A stretch of 44,931 bases of DNA from Alphaproteobacteria bacterium (GTDB lineage: Bacteria; Pseudomonadota; Alphaproteobacteria; UBA9655). This document shows positions 26,439-36,347 of the stretch, in pieces (position 1 is the stretch's first letter; every line of letters begins with the position of its first letter). The stretch covers positions 1-44,931 of the forward strand of contig DAIDHR010000015.1 of assembly GCA_027459605.1 (NCBI GenBank), given 5' to 3'. Position numbers and translations under genes: made by a program. The notes under the pieces were generated by a model that searched no databases, was not told the origin of the DNA, and was given only the letters and a program-made list of their open reading frames with translations.

Positions 26439-28246
26439 AGATTCGGAAGCTTGAGCCCCATCTCATTAATCAAATCGCCGCTGGTGAAGTCATTGAACGC
26501 CCAGCTTCTGCTGTTAAAGAACTCGTTGAGAATGCCCTTGATGCAAAGGCCACGACTATCACCGTTCAGCTTCGCGATGGAGGACGGAGCCTCATCGCCG
26601 TTACAGATAATGGATTTGGGATGACACGGGATGATCTAGAGCTTGCTGTCGAGCGCCATGCAACATCAAAACTCCCCTCGAGTGACCTGTTTAATATTCA
26701 AACCCTCGGCTTTCGAGGAGAAGCTCTTCCTTCCATAGGATCGGTTAGTCGCCTTCAGCTCACAAGTCGGGCTCAAGGAGCCGAAGAAGGGTGGACTCTA
26801 AAACTCGAGGGAGGTGAAAAAAATGCTCCTATTCCCTCTTCTCATCCGCAAGGAACTCACATTGAAGTTAGGGACCTTTTTTATGCAACTCCTGCTCGTT
26901 TAAAATTTCTTAAAGCTCCCCAAACTGAACTTTCCCATGCCGTTGACCTTATTAATCGCCTTGCTATGAGCCATCCTTCCGTGGGCTTTAAGCTTCTCTC
27001 TGACGGGCGTGTTGTTTTTGATTACAAATCTTGTGACTCTCTTCAAGAACGCCTTTCTCATGTTATGGGAGCTGACTTTTCGCAAAATGCCCTCCCTCTT
27101 GAGATAAGTCGGGATCAAATTGACCTTAGAGGATTTATTTCCCTTCCCACTTTGAATCGGGCCACAGCGTCTCATCAGTATCTCTTTGTAAATGGACGCC
27201 CCGTCAAGGACAAACTTCTTCAAGGAGCTGTGCGCACAGCTTATCAGGATTTTTTAGCATCCAATCGCTATCCTCTCCTGGCTCTTTTTTTGGATGTTCC
27301 CCGGGAAGATCTCGACGTTAATGTTCATCCTGCTAAAACTGAAGTGAGATTTCGCGATAGTGGGCTTATTCGCGGAACCATTGTTAGCGCTTTAAAGCAA
27401 ACCCTGGCCAGAGCTAGCCAAAAAACTTCAACAACTATTAGTCAACAAGCTTTCCAGTCTTTTCGCCCTGAACCTCTCCGCCAACCTTCGTTAACAGGGT
27501 ATCTCCGAAACCCTGGGTTGGCACGTCCGCAGCGTGACTTGGCCATGGCAAACGAAAACTTTACAAGAAGCGCTGAGGCTGAGGCTCAGCCTATGCCAAA
27601 GCAAGAGCGAGCTCCTTTGAATTATCTTCAAGAATCATCAACTCCCCTAAGCCCTGAGGCTCCTTTAGATATACCTCCTTTGGGGTTAGCGAAGACCCAA
27701 GTGCATGAAACGTATATAGTCGCTCAAACAGATGAAGGCCTCGTCATCGTAGATCAGCACGCAGCGCACGAGCGCCTTGTTTATGAGCGACTTAAAGCTG
27801 AAATGGGACATGTCAAACGCCAACCCCTTTTGATCCCTGAAATTGTTGAACTCGATGAAGAATCCCTTCATCTCCTAAAAGAGGTTCGACAAGATCTCCA
27901 AAATCTTGGTCTTGTGATTGAACCTTTTGGAGAAAAAGCTTATTTGGTTCGTGAGCTCCCTGCTCTTTTAGGGGAAGTTAATATCCAAGGACTTCTCCAA
28001 GATCTTGCAGATGAGGTGAAAGACTTAGGCAGCCCCATAAGCCTTAAAGAGCGTCTAGCTGAAATTTTAGCTACCTGCGCCTGCCACAATAGCGTAAGGG
28101 CTGGTCGCAAACTTTCCCTTGAAGAAATGAATGCTCTTCTTCGACAGATGGAACAAACTCCCCATTCGGGTCAATGCAACCATGGCAGGCCAACCTACGT
28201 AGAGCTCAAGCTTACTGATATGGAAAAGTTATTTGGCAGACGTTGA
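26435..28246 (+). CDS. mutL: DNA mismatch repair protein MutL (endonuclease type)
   Basis: 603 residues. The GHKL ATPase part shows IAAGEVIERPASAVKELVEN, DNGFGM and TLGFRGEALPSI. The C-terminal part has the nuclease motif DQHAAHERLVYE (about 440-451), ACHNSVRAG (about 549) and CNHGRP (about 581), so it should nick DNA itself, as MutL does in bacteria lacking MutH. The linker (about 330-410) is Pro/Gln-rich. Coupled to pgi through an ATGA overlap. Confidence 0.97.
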   Translation: MKIRKLEPHLINQIAAGEVIERPASAVKELVENALDAKATTITVQLRDGGRSLIAVTDNGFGMTRDDLELAVERHATSKLPSSDLFNIQTLGFRGEALPSIGSVSRLQLTSRAQGAEEGWTLKLEGGEKNAPIPSSHPQGTHIEVRDLFYATPARLKFLKAPQTELSHAVDLINRLAMSHPSVGFKLLSDGRVVFDYKSCDSLQERLSHVMGADFSQNALPLEISRDQIDLRGFISLPTLNRATASHQYLFVNGRPVKDKLLQGAVRTAYQDFLASNRYPLLALFLDVPREDLDVNVHPAKTEVRFRDSGLIRGTIVSALKQTLARASQKTSTTISQQAFQSFRPEPLRQPSLTGYLRNPGLARPQRDLAMANENFTRSAEAEAQPMPKQERAPLNYLQESSTPLSPEAPLDIPPLGLAKTQVHETYIVAQTDEGLVIVDQHAAHERLVYERLKAEMGHVKRQPLLIPEIVELDEESLHLLKEVRQDLQNLGLVIEPFGEKAYLVRELPALLGEVNIQGLLQDLADEVKDLGSPISLKERLAEILATCACHNSVRAGRKLSLEEMNALLRQMEQTPHSGQCNHGRPTYVELKLTDMEKLFGRR

Positions 28247-28316
28247 ATAACTTCTGTAGGTAAATCATCAATAAGATGTTACAAAAGAAGAAAATTATCT
28301 GGTCTTGAACCTACGA

Positions 28317-29093
28317 ATGAAAAGAAAAATTCCCCTTATAGCCTTCCTTTTGGCATATGCTTTTCAAAGTCTTTCTTGGGCAGATAAGTGTGATCTTTCT
28401 TCGGTTGATGAATTCATCCTGAACAGCCCTGTTCCTCTTCCTCAAGGACAGATTTTTCTTGATTTACACTCAACTTTCACTCATATAAAAACAGGAACCA
28501 CCGCAGACGTTCCCATTCTCTGGACCAGCATGGGCGTTCTTCCTAATCTCCAACTCCAATTTGAGTTTCCTTTAAACCTCTCAGCTCCTAAACAGGGAGC
28601 TTCCCATTACGGGTATGGAGATACAAAAGTCGGCGTCAAGTACCGCTTTGTCCGTGAAACGGAAAGTCTTCCCACCATTGGCATATATCCCAAAATTACG
28701 CTTCCTTCAGGAAATCCAGATAAAGGATTAGGAAACGGAATGTGGTTTGGGACATTTCCCTTATTGCTTCAAAAGCAATGGAGGGCCCTAAAAATCACAG
28801 TAGCCGCAGGCTATGGCATCAATCGGGCAAAAACCAAAAAGAACTATCCTTACGGTGGGGCTATAATCCAATGGCAATTCACTCGGAACTTCATGCTAGG
28901 TCATGAATTTTATGCTGAGGGGAGGAAAAGTCAAAGCGAAGGGGCGAGGCTTATTTATAACTTTGGAGGAAGTTATTTTTTTACCCCCCATACCAGCATT
29001 CTGTTCAGCGTTGGCCATAACATTTGCGGATCAAAAAAATTCATTGGCTATTTAGGATATGGATATACCTGGGGTAATCCTAATTACCCGTAA
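28317..29093 (+). CDS. outer-membrane beta-barrel protein (phenol MetA-like fold)
   Basis: 258 residues from ATG 28317. A signal peptide ends near SLSWA. The rest alternates hydrophobic and polar residues with many aromatic girdle residues, e.g. LQLQFEFPLNLS, KVGVKYRFV, FMLGHEFYAEG and GYLGYGYTWG, as in transporter-like barrels of the MetA-pathway family. IGIYPKITLPSG and the preceding GYGDTKVG are common in that group. Substrate unknown. The closing residues do not end in an aromatic. Overlaps the convergent DUF218 gene by 14 bases. Confidence 0.65.
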   Translation: MKRKIPLIAFLLAYAFQSLSWADKCDLSSVDEFILNSPVPLPQGQIFLDLHSTFTHIKTGTTADVPILWTSMGVLPNLQLQFEFPLNLSAPKQGASHYGYGDTKVGVKYRFVRETESLPTIGIYPKITLPSGNPDKGLGNGMWFGTFPLLLQKQWRALKITVAAGYGINRAKTKKNYPYGGAIIQWQFTRNFMLGHEFYAEGRKSQSEGARLIYNFGGSYFFTPHTSILFSVGHNICGSKKFIGYLGYGYTWGNPNYP

Positions 29094-29868
29094 GAGGGCC
29101 CGGGTATATTTCACTCGATCTTCCCATCATGTAATTTACAACCATACCCAGCCACTCACGTGCAATAGCATGCCATGCATCAAGGTTCATTTTTAGGCCG
29201 ATAAAAAACCACATTTCATAATGGCCAGGAGCATGATAATCCACTGGATAAGGAATCACATCAAACCCAGCTTTACGGAAAAGCCCAACTGACCGTGGCA
29301 TATGATAGGCAGAAGTCACAAGGAGCCATTTTTCCCCTGGTTTGGGATCAAGATGTATTGCTGTGTGTGCCGCATTTTCCTTCGTATTGTTTGAACTATC
29401 TGGAAAAAGAATTGACTCAGGATCAAGTCCTAAAGCCCTAAATTCTTTTTTCGCCATCTCATTTTCAAAATGACTTCCTGCAAAGACAAGCTGTAATTGG
29501 GGATTTTCTTTTGCTATTTCAAAAACCCGAATGAACCTTCCCAGAGTTAAATTATAAGCCGCTTCGCCTCGTCCAATGGTCGTAAGCTTATCAAAAGGGC
29601 CTCCCAAAAGAATTATCCCTTTTACGTCGGTGGGAATTTGAGCCACCTTAGGAAACCTGTTTTCAAGAGTTTCAAAGGACCATAGGCCTATCGGGACAAT
29701 CCCCAAAAAAACAAATCCAGCGCAACTTATAATTAAGAGACGCTTACCCCATTTTTTCCTTTGTAACCAGAAAAGCCCTGCTGCTAGGATAAGAAGCAGC
29801 ACCAGGAAAAAATCAATATTAATGATCCACCAGCCAAAAAAACGATAAATTGATTCAAAAATACTCAT
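29080..29868 (-). CDS. YdcF/ElyC-like DUF218 membrane protein
   Basis: 262 residues from ATG 29868, which has AGGGA 7 bases upstream. Two N-terminal membrane helices are followed by a DUF218 domain: GIILLGGPFD, QLVFAGSHFENE, SNNTKENAAHTA and LVTSAYHMPRSVGLFRKAGFDVIPYPVDY. Relatives such as ElyC and SanA act in envelope integrity and undecaprenyl-linked peptidoglycan precursor supply. The exact function here is unknown. An upstream ATG at 29892 lacks a ribosome site. Confidence 0.85.
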   Translation of the reverse strand: MSIFESIYRFFGWWIINIDFFLVLLLILAAGLFWLQRKKWGKRLLIISCAGFVFLGIVPIGLWSFETLENRFPKVAQIPTDVKGIILLGGPFDKLTTIGRGEAAYNLTLGRFIRVFEIAKENPQLQLVFAGSHFENEMAKKEFRALGLDPESILFPDSSNNTKENAAHTAIHLDPKPGEKWLLVTSAYHMPRSVGLFRKAGFDVIPYPVDYHAPGHYEMWFFIGLKMNLDAWHAIAREWLGMVVNYMMGRSSEIYPGPLTGN

Positions 29869-30003
29869 CCATAGGTCCCTATCGTTAGTCATATTGATTA
29901 TTGAAATACTGGAAAAAAATCTATGCCCTCCAGATTCTCTTCATGCGTATGGAAAATTTTCAACTAAGTCAACCGAGTAATCACGATAAACCTAGCAACC
30001 TTT

Positions 30004-30026
30004 CCCAGTTTAAAGTAAACTGAGGG
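30004..30026. promoter_or_regulatory. perfect hairpin upstream of tssF
   Basis: CAGTTTA and TAAACTG pair perfectly around AAG at 30006-30022, extended by flanking CCC and GGG with one bulged A. It lies about 30 bases before the tssF start. It could be an operator or an RNA hairpin in the leader. There is no T-run, so it is not a plain terminator. Confidence 0.35.
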
Positions 30027-30051
30027 AGAGAAATAAAAAAGAGGAATTGCT

Positions 30052-31878
30052 TTGAGTCGGGAACATTTCGAGCAAATGCTCGATTACTATCAGCAAGAAA
30101 TGGTGTATTTGCACCGCGCGGGGGCACGATTCGTTTCCCAATACCCCAAAATTGCCCAAAACTTAAATCTTTCTGAAAAGGGATCAGCCGATCCTCATGT
30201 ACAACGACTTTTAGAATCTTTTGCGTTCCTCACCGGACGCTTACAGAAAGAAATTGATAATCGATATATCCAATTCACGAATACCCTTTTGGGGGTTCTC
30301 TATCCCCAGTTCGTAGCTCCCTTTCCTTCATCTTCAATTGCCCTATTTCGACTATCCCCTCATCTTGGTAAACAAACTTCAGGATATCAGGTTCCTCGAG
30401 GAACACCTCTGTTTACAGAAGCTCAAGAAAACAAAACTTGCCGTTTTATGACAACAGCTCCCGTTGAATTATGGCCTTTTGAAGTCACCGAGGCGACTAT
30501 TATGAGTGTAGACGATAGCCCCCTTTCTTCTCCGCGGCTTCAAACACAATGGCTATTGAAAATTCGAGTCGAGCGGTACGATGGAATTATGAGCGAGCTT
30601 AGCCCCCCCTCCCTCCGCTTCTATATTTCAGGAGACTCCGTAACAACTCATTGTCTTTATGACAGTATTTTTGGGTATCTTCCAGAAGATCCGACACCCG
30701 TTTTTATCCAAGCAGACACAGCCACCTCTCCAACTCAACTCCCGGATGGATCCCTTGTTCCAGTGGGGTTTAAAGAAGATGAATCGTTAATTCCCTACCC
30801 CTACAATTCCCTCGATGCATACCGTCTTCTCCATGAATACTTTGTTTTTCCAGAAAAATTTAAGTTTATTGATATCAATAATTTCTCGACGGCAGGAGCA
30901 AGTCGACATGTAGATATATACATTCCCTTAGCTGATCGCAGCCGGGCCGACAAGATCCGAGTCACTCAACGAAACTTTATCCTTGGGTGTGCACCTATTA
31001 TAAACTTGTTCCACAAAATTAGTGAACCCATTGATCTGAACTATCAATCTATTTCTTACCGCCTGGTAGGCGATCAAAGAAACGAGGACTCCACAGAAAT
31101 CTTCAGTATCTTAAAGGTAGTTGCTGCTGGAGTTGGGGGTCAGGAACCAGAAGTTTTTGCTCCTTATTTTTCTTACAACTACGAAGTTGAAGCAAAAGAT
31201 AATGGTCTTTTCTGGCATTCAACCAGATCCCCCTCTGAAATACCGGATGTTCTTGGGACGGATGTCTTCCTCTCGTTTGTTGATTATAATTTTACTCCCC
31301 AAAATCCAAGCACCCAAGCAGTTTATGCTTATACACTCTGCACAAATCGTGATTTAGCAACTTATGTTCCTGCAGGGGGGACTTTGCAAGTTGAAGGCAT
31401 GCTTCCCCCTACCACAATTACATGTTTGGAGCGTCCTACCCCTCAGATTCAGCCTTCCCTTAGCGGCGAGTCACAATGGCGAATCATCTCACAACTTTCA
31501 CTCAACCATCTCAGTTTAAGTGGCCATCAAAAGGCTGTCCTAGCGCTTAAAGAACTCTTGCAGCTTTATTCTGGGTTTAACAGGAACAAGTCCCATGCAG
31601 AAATCAACGACCTTGTAGATATCAATTATAAGCCTGTCATGCGGCGCTGGGGATGCGATGCGTGGCGAGGATTCATCCAAGGTCTAAGCATTACCCTGAC
31701 TATAAACGAAACTCCCTTTTCAGGACAGGGGGGGTATATGTTATCAACTATTTTAAATGAATTTTTTAGTCTTTATGTCTCGTTAAATTCTTTTACGGAA
31801 TTGACGCTTATCAGTACTCAAAGTGATGGAATCTGGAAACGATGGCCAGCTCAAATCGGCAGTCAACCCTTACTGTAA
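30052..31878 (+). CDS. tssF: type VI secretion baseplate subunit TssF
   Basis: 608 residues, the family length. TssF with TssG forms the wedge of the T6SS baseplate on the cytoplasmic side. The N-terminus LDYYQQEMVYLHRAGARF, then SQYPKIAQNLN, is the signature. VLYPQFVAPFPSSSIALF, FPEKFKFIDI and the C-terminal FSGQGGYMLSTILNEFFSLYVSLNSFTELT also fit. The start is TTG 30052 with GAGGAA a few bases upstream. Overlaps tssG by 37 bases. Confidence 0.94.
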   Translation: MSREHFEQMLDYYQQEMVYLHRAGARFVSQYPKIAQNLNLSEKGSADPHVQRLLESFAFLTGRLQKEIDNRYIQFTNTLLGVLYPQFVAPFPSSSIALFRLSPHLGKQTSGYQVPRGTPLFTEAQENKTCRFMTTAPVELWPFEVTEATIMSVDDSPLSSPRLQTQWLLKIRVERYDGIMSELSPPSLRFYISGDSVTTHCLYDSIFGYLPEDPTPVFIQADTATSPTQLPDGSLVPVGFKEDESLIPYPYNSLDAYRLLHEYFVFPEKFKFIDINNFSTAGASRHVDIYIPLADRSRADKIRVTQRNFILGCAPIINLFHKISEPIDLNYQSISYRLVGDQRNEDSTEIFSILKVVAAGVGGQEPEVFAPYFSYNYEVEAKDNGLFWHSTRSPSEIPDVLGTDVFLSFVDYNFTPQNPSTQAVYAYTLCTNRDLATYVPAGGTLQVEGMLPPTTITCLERPTPQIQPSLSGESQWRIISQLSLNHLSLSGHQKAVLALKELLQLYSGFNRNKSHAEINDLVDINYKPVMRRWGCDAWRGFIQGLSITLTINETPFSGQGGYMLSTILNEFFSLYVSLNSFTELTLISTQSDGIWKRWPAQIGSQPLL

Positions 31879-32864
31879 GGGATGTTTTCTTTCAAGAGCC
31901 TTACCGGTTTGAATTTCATCAAGCCATAAAGCTCTTAGAATATTTATATCCAAAAGCAGCTCCCTTTGGAGAAACTGTCAATCCTCGAGATGAAGTTGTA
32001 ACTGTGAAGTCTCGGGTTTTTCTCGAATCCCTCTCAAGCGATATTTACTCTTTAGAAAATGCCACGTTAGATGCCAAGACATCCCCTTTAGGGCCCCCCA
32101 TCATGAATGTGAACTTTATGGGAATAGCAGGAATCCAAGGCCCACTCCCTTTTCCCTATACAGAAATGATTATCCAACGGATTCGAAGTGAGGATTCAAG
32201 TCTTAAAGATTTTCTTGATATCTTTAACCATCGGTTGATTTCTATCCTGCATCGAATACGTAAGCAATATCTCATCAGTCTTAACACTCTCTCTCCCGAA
32301 AAAACAGAAATGGCTATAGGCCTGAAGGCCTTCGTAGGAATTGGACAACCTTCCCTTCAAAATCGACTTCATGTGCCGGACCGCAGTCTTTTGGATTACG
32401 CAGGACTCTATTGGTCCCATCCTCGATCTGCTGAAGGCCTAAAGGCCATATTATCGAGTTACTTTCAAATTCCTCTTCAAATTGAGAAATGCGTAGGGCG
32501 TTGGCGATTTCTTTCTCCTGATCAAAGAACTCGCATTGGTCAAAAGGGCCAGTGGCAAAAGCTAGGAAATGGGGCTATTCTTGGGACTCGAGTGTGGGAT
32601 CAGGAAAGTCATTTCCGCCTCCATCTTGGCCCCTTAACACAACCTCAACTCGATCATTTTCTTCCCTACGGAAAGGGCTTTCATCGCCTGATTGATTTGA
32701 CTCAGCTTTACATAGGTCCTCGTATGGATTTTTCATTGACTTATACAGTCATTCATCCCCCCTCCACTCACATTAAAGATAAAAGCTATTTAGGATGGAG
32801 GTCTTGGCTTGGCACTTCGTTAAAATCAGGAGATGATGTACACATTGAGGAAGTAAAACCATAA
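31842..32864 (+). CDS. tssG: type VI secretion baseplate subunit TssG
   Basis: 340 residues. EPYRFEFHQAIKLLEYLYP, GIAGIQGPLPFPYTEMI and FLDIFNHRLISILHRIRKQY are the standard TssG landmarks, followed by YAGLYWSHPRSAEGLKAIL and the FLPYGKGFHRL turn. It binds two TssF and TssK in the baseplate. No tssA, tssB, tssC, tssE, tssK, hcp or vgrG lies within the window, so the rest of the apparatus must be elsewhere if it exists. Confidence 0.93.
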   Translation: MASSNRQSTLTVRDVFFQEPYRFEFHQAIKLLEYLYPKAAPFGETVNPRDEVVTVKSRVFLESLSSDIYSLENATLDAKTSPLGPPIMNVNFMGIAGIQGPLPFPYTEMIIQRIRSEDSSLKDFLDIFNHRLISILHRIRKQYLISLNTLSPEKTEMAIGLKAFVGIGQPSLQNRLHVPDRSLLDYAGLYWSHPRSAEGLKAILSSYFQIPLQIEKCVGRWRFLSPDQRTRIGQKGQWQKLGNGAILGTRVWDQESHFRLHLGPLTQPQLDHFLPYGKGFHRLIDLTQLYIGPRMDFSLTYTVIHPPSTHIKDKSYLGWRSWLGTSLKSGDDVHIEEVKP

Positions 32865-32964
32865 GAACTTGGTATTTCTCGTTTTGCTCTTCTTTCTAAA
32901 TACCTTATTGCTGATTACATTAATACTTTAAAAGCAGAGCCTGTAAATGATGTAGAGGTGAGGA

Positions 32965-32997
32965 CAACAACCCTCCGTTTATGACTGAGGGTTGTTG
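32965..32997. terminator. strong hairpin between convergent tssG and secreted-protein gene
   Basis: CAACAACCCTC (32965-32975) pairs perfectly with GAGGGTTGTTG (32987-32997) across an 11-base loop. The position between two converging genes suggests transcription termination, but neither side has a clean T-run. Confidence 0.5.
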
Positions 32998-33011
32998 AGA
33001 ATTGTTCTTCT

Positions 33012-34193
33012 TTACAAACTCTTAATAAAGTGTTCAGATTTGAATATAATCCCTTTTCCTTTATCAGGTTTGGGTTCTGAAGGAATTTTGAGTAAGACAT
33101 AATCTGTTACCACAGGTAACAAAGGAGTTCTTTTATGCTCTTGCTCCTTACCAGTTTGATGCATATGAGCAAATCCTGCAAAGAGATTAACTTGGAGTGG
33201 AAGATAAAACTGATTGGGATCTTCTCCTGGCAAGCTATTTTGATATAAATTACCAAGCGCATCTTGATGGTTTACTTTCCAAACCCATCTCAGTGACTGC
33301 TTTAAAGTTCCTCCAGGGGAAAACCCGTTTTTCTGATCCAAGCTTAAACGATTGTAGTTTATATCCCATTGCGCTTTGTTAAGATGCATGGTGCTAATAG
33401 TATCGATATCCATTATATCTCTTGCATATTGATGGCCTATACTAAAGCTAGGAGAAATACTTCCCGTCACTGCAGTAGGAAACCCACCTCCAATATTTCC
33501 TCCTAAAGTAAATTGCATAGAATCCGTATATGTGCTTTTTCGATCCATTGTATTTAGAGGACACCAATCCCAAGCATCAAGCTTGCAGTTATCTTGAGGG
33601 GTAGCAGAAAGCCCCCCGTTAGAATTATTATTCGTAACAAACTTTACTGGATATGCTTCTAGTCGATATCCTGTGGGTAGGAAAAAATTATCCGAGAGTT
33701 CTTTACTAGGGGTAGGTTTGAATTCTAGAAGGATATCATAATAATCATCTATATCTTGAGCTGTTGGTTTATCTTTTGTTGACACCGAAAAAGTAGCTGC
33801 GCAAATATCGATATCATACGTATTTATACCTTTTGCAGCACCCTTTGCTTTTTCTTTTGCAGGGAAGTCGAGGATGGCTGGATGTCTAATTTTATTTAAT
33901 TCCTCTAGAGGAATATTATACTTTACATTCATAGACCCGATGAAAGTTGGGTGGGATTCTTTCAGTCTCCCTCCTATATCTACCTCACCCAGCTCAGTCT
34001 TTAAGGTGTGAACTCCTCCTGGATGATCTGTTTTGTCTATCACATCATAATATGGATCTGTCTTACCCCCAATATATCCCTGCAATGAAGACGATGAGAC
34101 AAGGAAAAAAGAAAAGGTAATCAAGAAGAAGTTTTGTCTGCTGAGCAATTTGTTATCCACAGAGACATTTTTTATGTATTTTGTCATTTTCAT
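33012..34193 (-). CDS. secreted protein of unknown family; possible beta-pore-forming toxin
   Basis: 393 residues. A 21-residue polar N-region precedes a hydrophobic FFLITFSFFLVSSSS signal. The mature protein is beta-rich. Around residues 223-250 there is an alternating small/polar stretch, TLGGNIGGGFPTAVTG then SISPSFSIGHQYARD, rich in Ser, Thr and Gly. This resembles the membrane-inserting stem of leukocidin- or aerolysin-like toxins. That likeness is in composition and pattern only; no family is recognised. Two Trp-rich bits (AWDWCPLN, RWVWKVNH) lie around it. AAGGA precedes the ATG by 6 bases. Confidence 0.6.
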   Translation of the reverse strand: MKMTKYIKNVSVDNKLLSRQNFFLITFSFFLVSSSSLQGYIGGKTDPYYDVIDKTDHPGGVHTLKTELGEVDIGGRLKESHPTFIGSMNVKYNIPLEELNKIRHPAILDFPAKEKAKGAAKGINTYDIDICAATFSVSTKDKPTAQDIDDYYDILLEFKPTPSKELSDNFFLPTGYRLEAYPVKFVTNNNSNGGLSATPQDNCKLDAWDWCPLNTMDRKSTYTDSMQFTLGGNIGGGFPTAVTGSISPSFSIGHQYARDIMDIDTISTMHLNKAQWDINYNRLSLDQKNGFSPGGTLKQSLRWVWKVNHQDALGNLYQNSLPGEDPNQFYLPLQVNLFAGFAHMHQTGKEQEHKRTPLLPVVTDYVLLKIPSEPKPDKGKGIIFKSEHFIKSL

Positions 34194-34449
34194 AACCAGT
34201 CCTTTTTTTAATTGTTAACCTTTTATGAAGTTTGACTCATAAAGCGACTTTATAAGCCACAACCACATAACTATCGTAACCCATGGCTATTGAGGGCCCA
34301 TTTTAAAAAAGTGATTTTTTTCAACTTGCAGAGATTTATGTACGAAAGGTATATAGACGCATACTTGCGTTGATGGTTTTCCTCGACTTTCTCTGTGAGT
34401 TATTTCAGGAATGTAGATAAGAGGCTCTTAGAGTATATGTCACTCTTGA

Positions 34450-34770
34450 TCATTTTTGTGAAATATAGATATCCTTAGTTCCAGAGTAAGATTTCTTATA
34501 ACTACAAATGTACTTATATGTCGTCGGATTTATCTTAAGGTCGCGTGTCAACAACTGAATATGCCCGCTCCTAGCATTATATTGAAATGACTTTATAGCC
34601 GCAGGTGTATTCTGTTTAATATTAAGATTATAGGTACAGCCTCCAACAGGTTGATTATTAGCTATAAATTTAGCGTTACCTGCATTAAATGAGAGCGGAA
34701 AGCAGGCAGCATGTGCATTCATAATCCCAACCATCCATAAAACTCCAAGTAAGATTATTACCTTTTTCAT
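34450..34770 (-). CDS. small secreted protein, unknown
   Basis: 106 residues: a clear signal peptide (MKKVIILLGVLWMVGIMNAHA, cleavage after AHA), then about 85 mature residues with three cysteines and a basic end. GGGAGGG lies 8 bases before the ATG. The mature part (FNAGNAKFIANNQ, then SFQYNARSGHIQLLTR) suggests a small beta sandwich. Not recognised. The 256 bases between this gene and the next minus-strand gene are AT-rich with nothing identifiable. Confidence 0.65.
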   Translation of the reverse strand: MKKVIILLGVLWMVGIMNAHAACFPLSFNAGNAKFIANNQPVGGCTYNLNIKQNTPAAIKSFQYNARSGHIQLLTRDLKINPTTYKYICSYKKSYSGTKDIYISQK

Positions 34771-34933
34771 CTTTTTACCCTCCCTACGAAATCCTAATCT
34801 TTTATGCCCTGTATTGTTATATCGGCCTTATTGATAAAGGGACTGAAACTTTTTTAGAACAAAAAATTAATATTTATATAAATTCTATTTATAAGAATTA
34901 TATAAAAATATTAAAATTTGGTTAATTTTTTAT

Positions 34934-35779
34934 TTATAGACTCAACCATTCGACAGAAGGTGGAAGTGACATCAAAATGGCTTCTACGTTCCCCCCAGTT
35001 TTAAGGCCAAATTGAGTTCCTCGATCATAAAGCAGATTAAACTCAACGTACCGACCACGCTTTTTAAGCTGGGCTTTCCGCTCAAGCTCTGCCCAAGGGG
35101 TATTTAGGTGCCTAAGGACAATTTCGGGATAAACAGAGGCAAAGGTCCGTCCAACTTCCTGCGTAAATGCAAAATCATCATCCCACTGCCCGCTATTCAG
35201 ATAGTCATAAAAAATGCCCCCTACCCCCCGCGATTCTTTTCGATGAGGAAGATAAAAATAATCATCAGCCCATTTCTTGAATTTCTCATAGTATCCCGAA
35301 TCAAAAGCATCACAGGTCTTTTTGAAGGCAGCATGAAAATCTTGGGTGTCTTTCTTTACTGGAAAACAGGGGGTTAGGTCAGCCCCTCCTCCAAACCAAA
35401 GTTTCTGTGTCACGATCATTCGGGTATTCATGTGAACAATGGGCACATGGGGAGACCGGGGGTGAATGACAAGAGAAATACCACTCGCCCAGAAGCGAGG
35501 ATCTTCCTCGGTTCCAGGAATTTGGCTTTGAAATTCTTCAGAAAATTCACCAAAAACCGTTGAAACATTCACACCAGCTTTTTCAAAGACTCTTCCCTCT
35601 AAAATGGCCATTGTGCCTCCTCCCCCCCCCTCACGGACCCAAGGTTTTCGTACAAAGTGGCCAGGTTTTTTGTCATATTGAGATAAAGAAGATTCCTGCT
35701 CAATCGTTTCAAAGATATTAATCAGCTGGTTTTGAAGATGAGAAAACCACTCTGATGCAATTTGTTTTTTTTTATCCAT
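34934..35779 (-). CDS. hemF: oxygen-dependent coproporphyrinogen-III oxidase
   Basis: 281 residues. It decarboxylates coproporphyrinogen III to protoporphyrinogen IX using O2. The family landmarks are present: [60 protein letters not shown] and the closing [20 protein letters not shown]. It overlaps trmL, upstream on the same strand, by 8 bases. Its presence implies an oxygen-using organism, in line with the bc1 complex nearby. Confidence 0.97.
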   Translation of the reverse strand: MDKKKQIASEWFSHLQNQLINIFETIEQESSLSQYDKKPGHFVRKPWVREGGGGGTMAILEGRVFEKAGVNVSTVFGEFSEEFQSQIPGTEEDPRFWASGISLVIHPRSPHVPIVHMNTRMIVTQKLWFGGGADLTPCFPVKKDTQDFHAAFKKTCDAFDSGYYEKFKKWADDYFYLPHRKESRGVGGIFYDYLNSGQWDDDFAFTQEVGRTFASVYPEIVLRHLNTPWAELERKAQLKKRGRYVEFNLLYDRGTQFGLKTGGNVEAILMSLPPSVEWLSL

Positions 35780-36236
35780 GATTAGATCCTGGAAGCCCTT
35801 GGGTTTGACGTAAAGCTTCAGTTGTCACAATAGCGGCTGATAAAGCCAGATTCAACGAACGTCTTCCTGGAATCATAGGTATCACAACAGACTCATGGCA
35901 ATCTGCCACAATTTCAGAAGGAAACCCTATACTTTCCTGACCCATTATCAAAAGGTCATTTTTTTCAAAAGAAAACTCCACATAATTTTGGGAAGAAGAT
36001 GCCGTCACAGCCACTCGCCTAAATCCTTTATAGGCATCACAAAAAGCCTTCCATGAAGAAAAGCGATGGGTTGTTGCAAGTTCTATATAGTCCATGCCAG
36101 CTCTCTTTAAGTGTTTGTCTGTAAAGAGAAATCCACACGGCTCAATGATATCAAGAGGAATACCCATACAAGCAGAAAACCGCATGAGGGTCCCAACATT
36201 TTGAGGAATTTCAGGCTGAAATAAAACAAGATGCAT
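35772..36236 (-). CDS. trmL: tRNA (cytidine(34)-2'-O)-methyltransferase TrmL
   Basis: 154 residues of the SPOUT superfamily, minimal form. [15 protein letters not shown], the [17 protein letters not shown] segment, [12 protein letters not shown] and the knot-forming [18 protein letters not shown] are diagnostic. It 2'-O-methylates the wobble base of tRNA-Leu in E. coli. Divergent from petA; the trmL-hemF-petA neighbourhood recurs in alphaproteobacteria. Confidence 0.95.
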   Translation of the reverse strand: MHLVLFQPEIPQNVGTLMRFSACMGIPLDIIEPCGFLFTDKHLKRAGMDYIELATTHRFSSWKAFCDAYKGFRRVAVTASSSQNYVEFSFEKNDLLIMGQESIGFPSEIVADCHESVVIPMIPGRRSLNLALSAAIVTTEALRQTQGLPGSNHG

Positions 36237-36347
36237 TTGAGTCCTTTAAATTTCATTAAAAGTTGATTAAAACTGTTCCACCACCAGATCGTATATCAGG
36301 TCACCATCAAAGCGCTAGAGCAGAAACAGAGAAAAAGAAGGGAGCCC

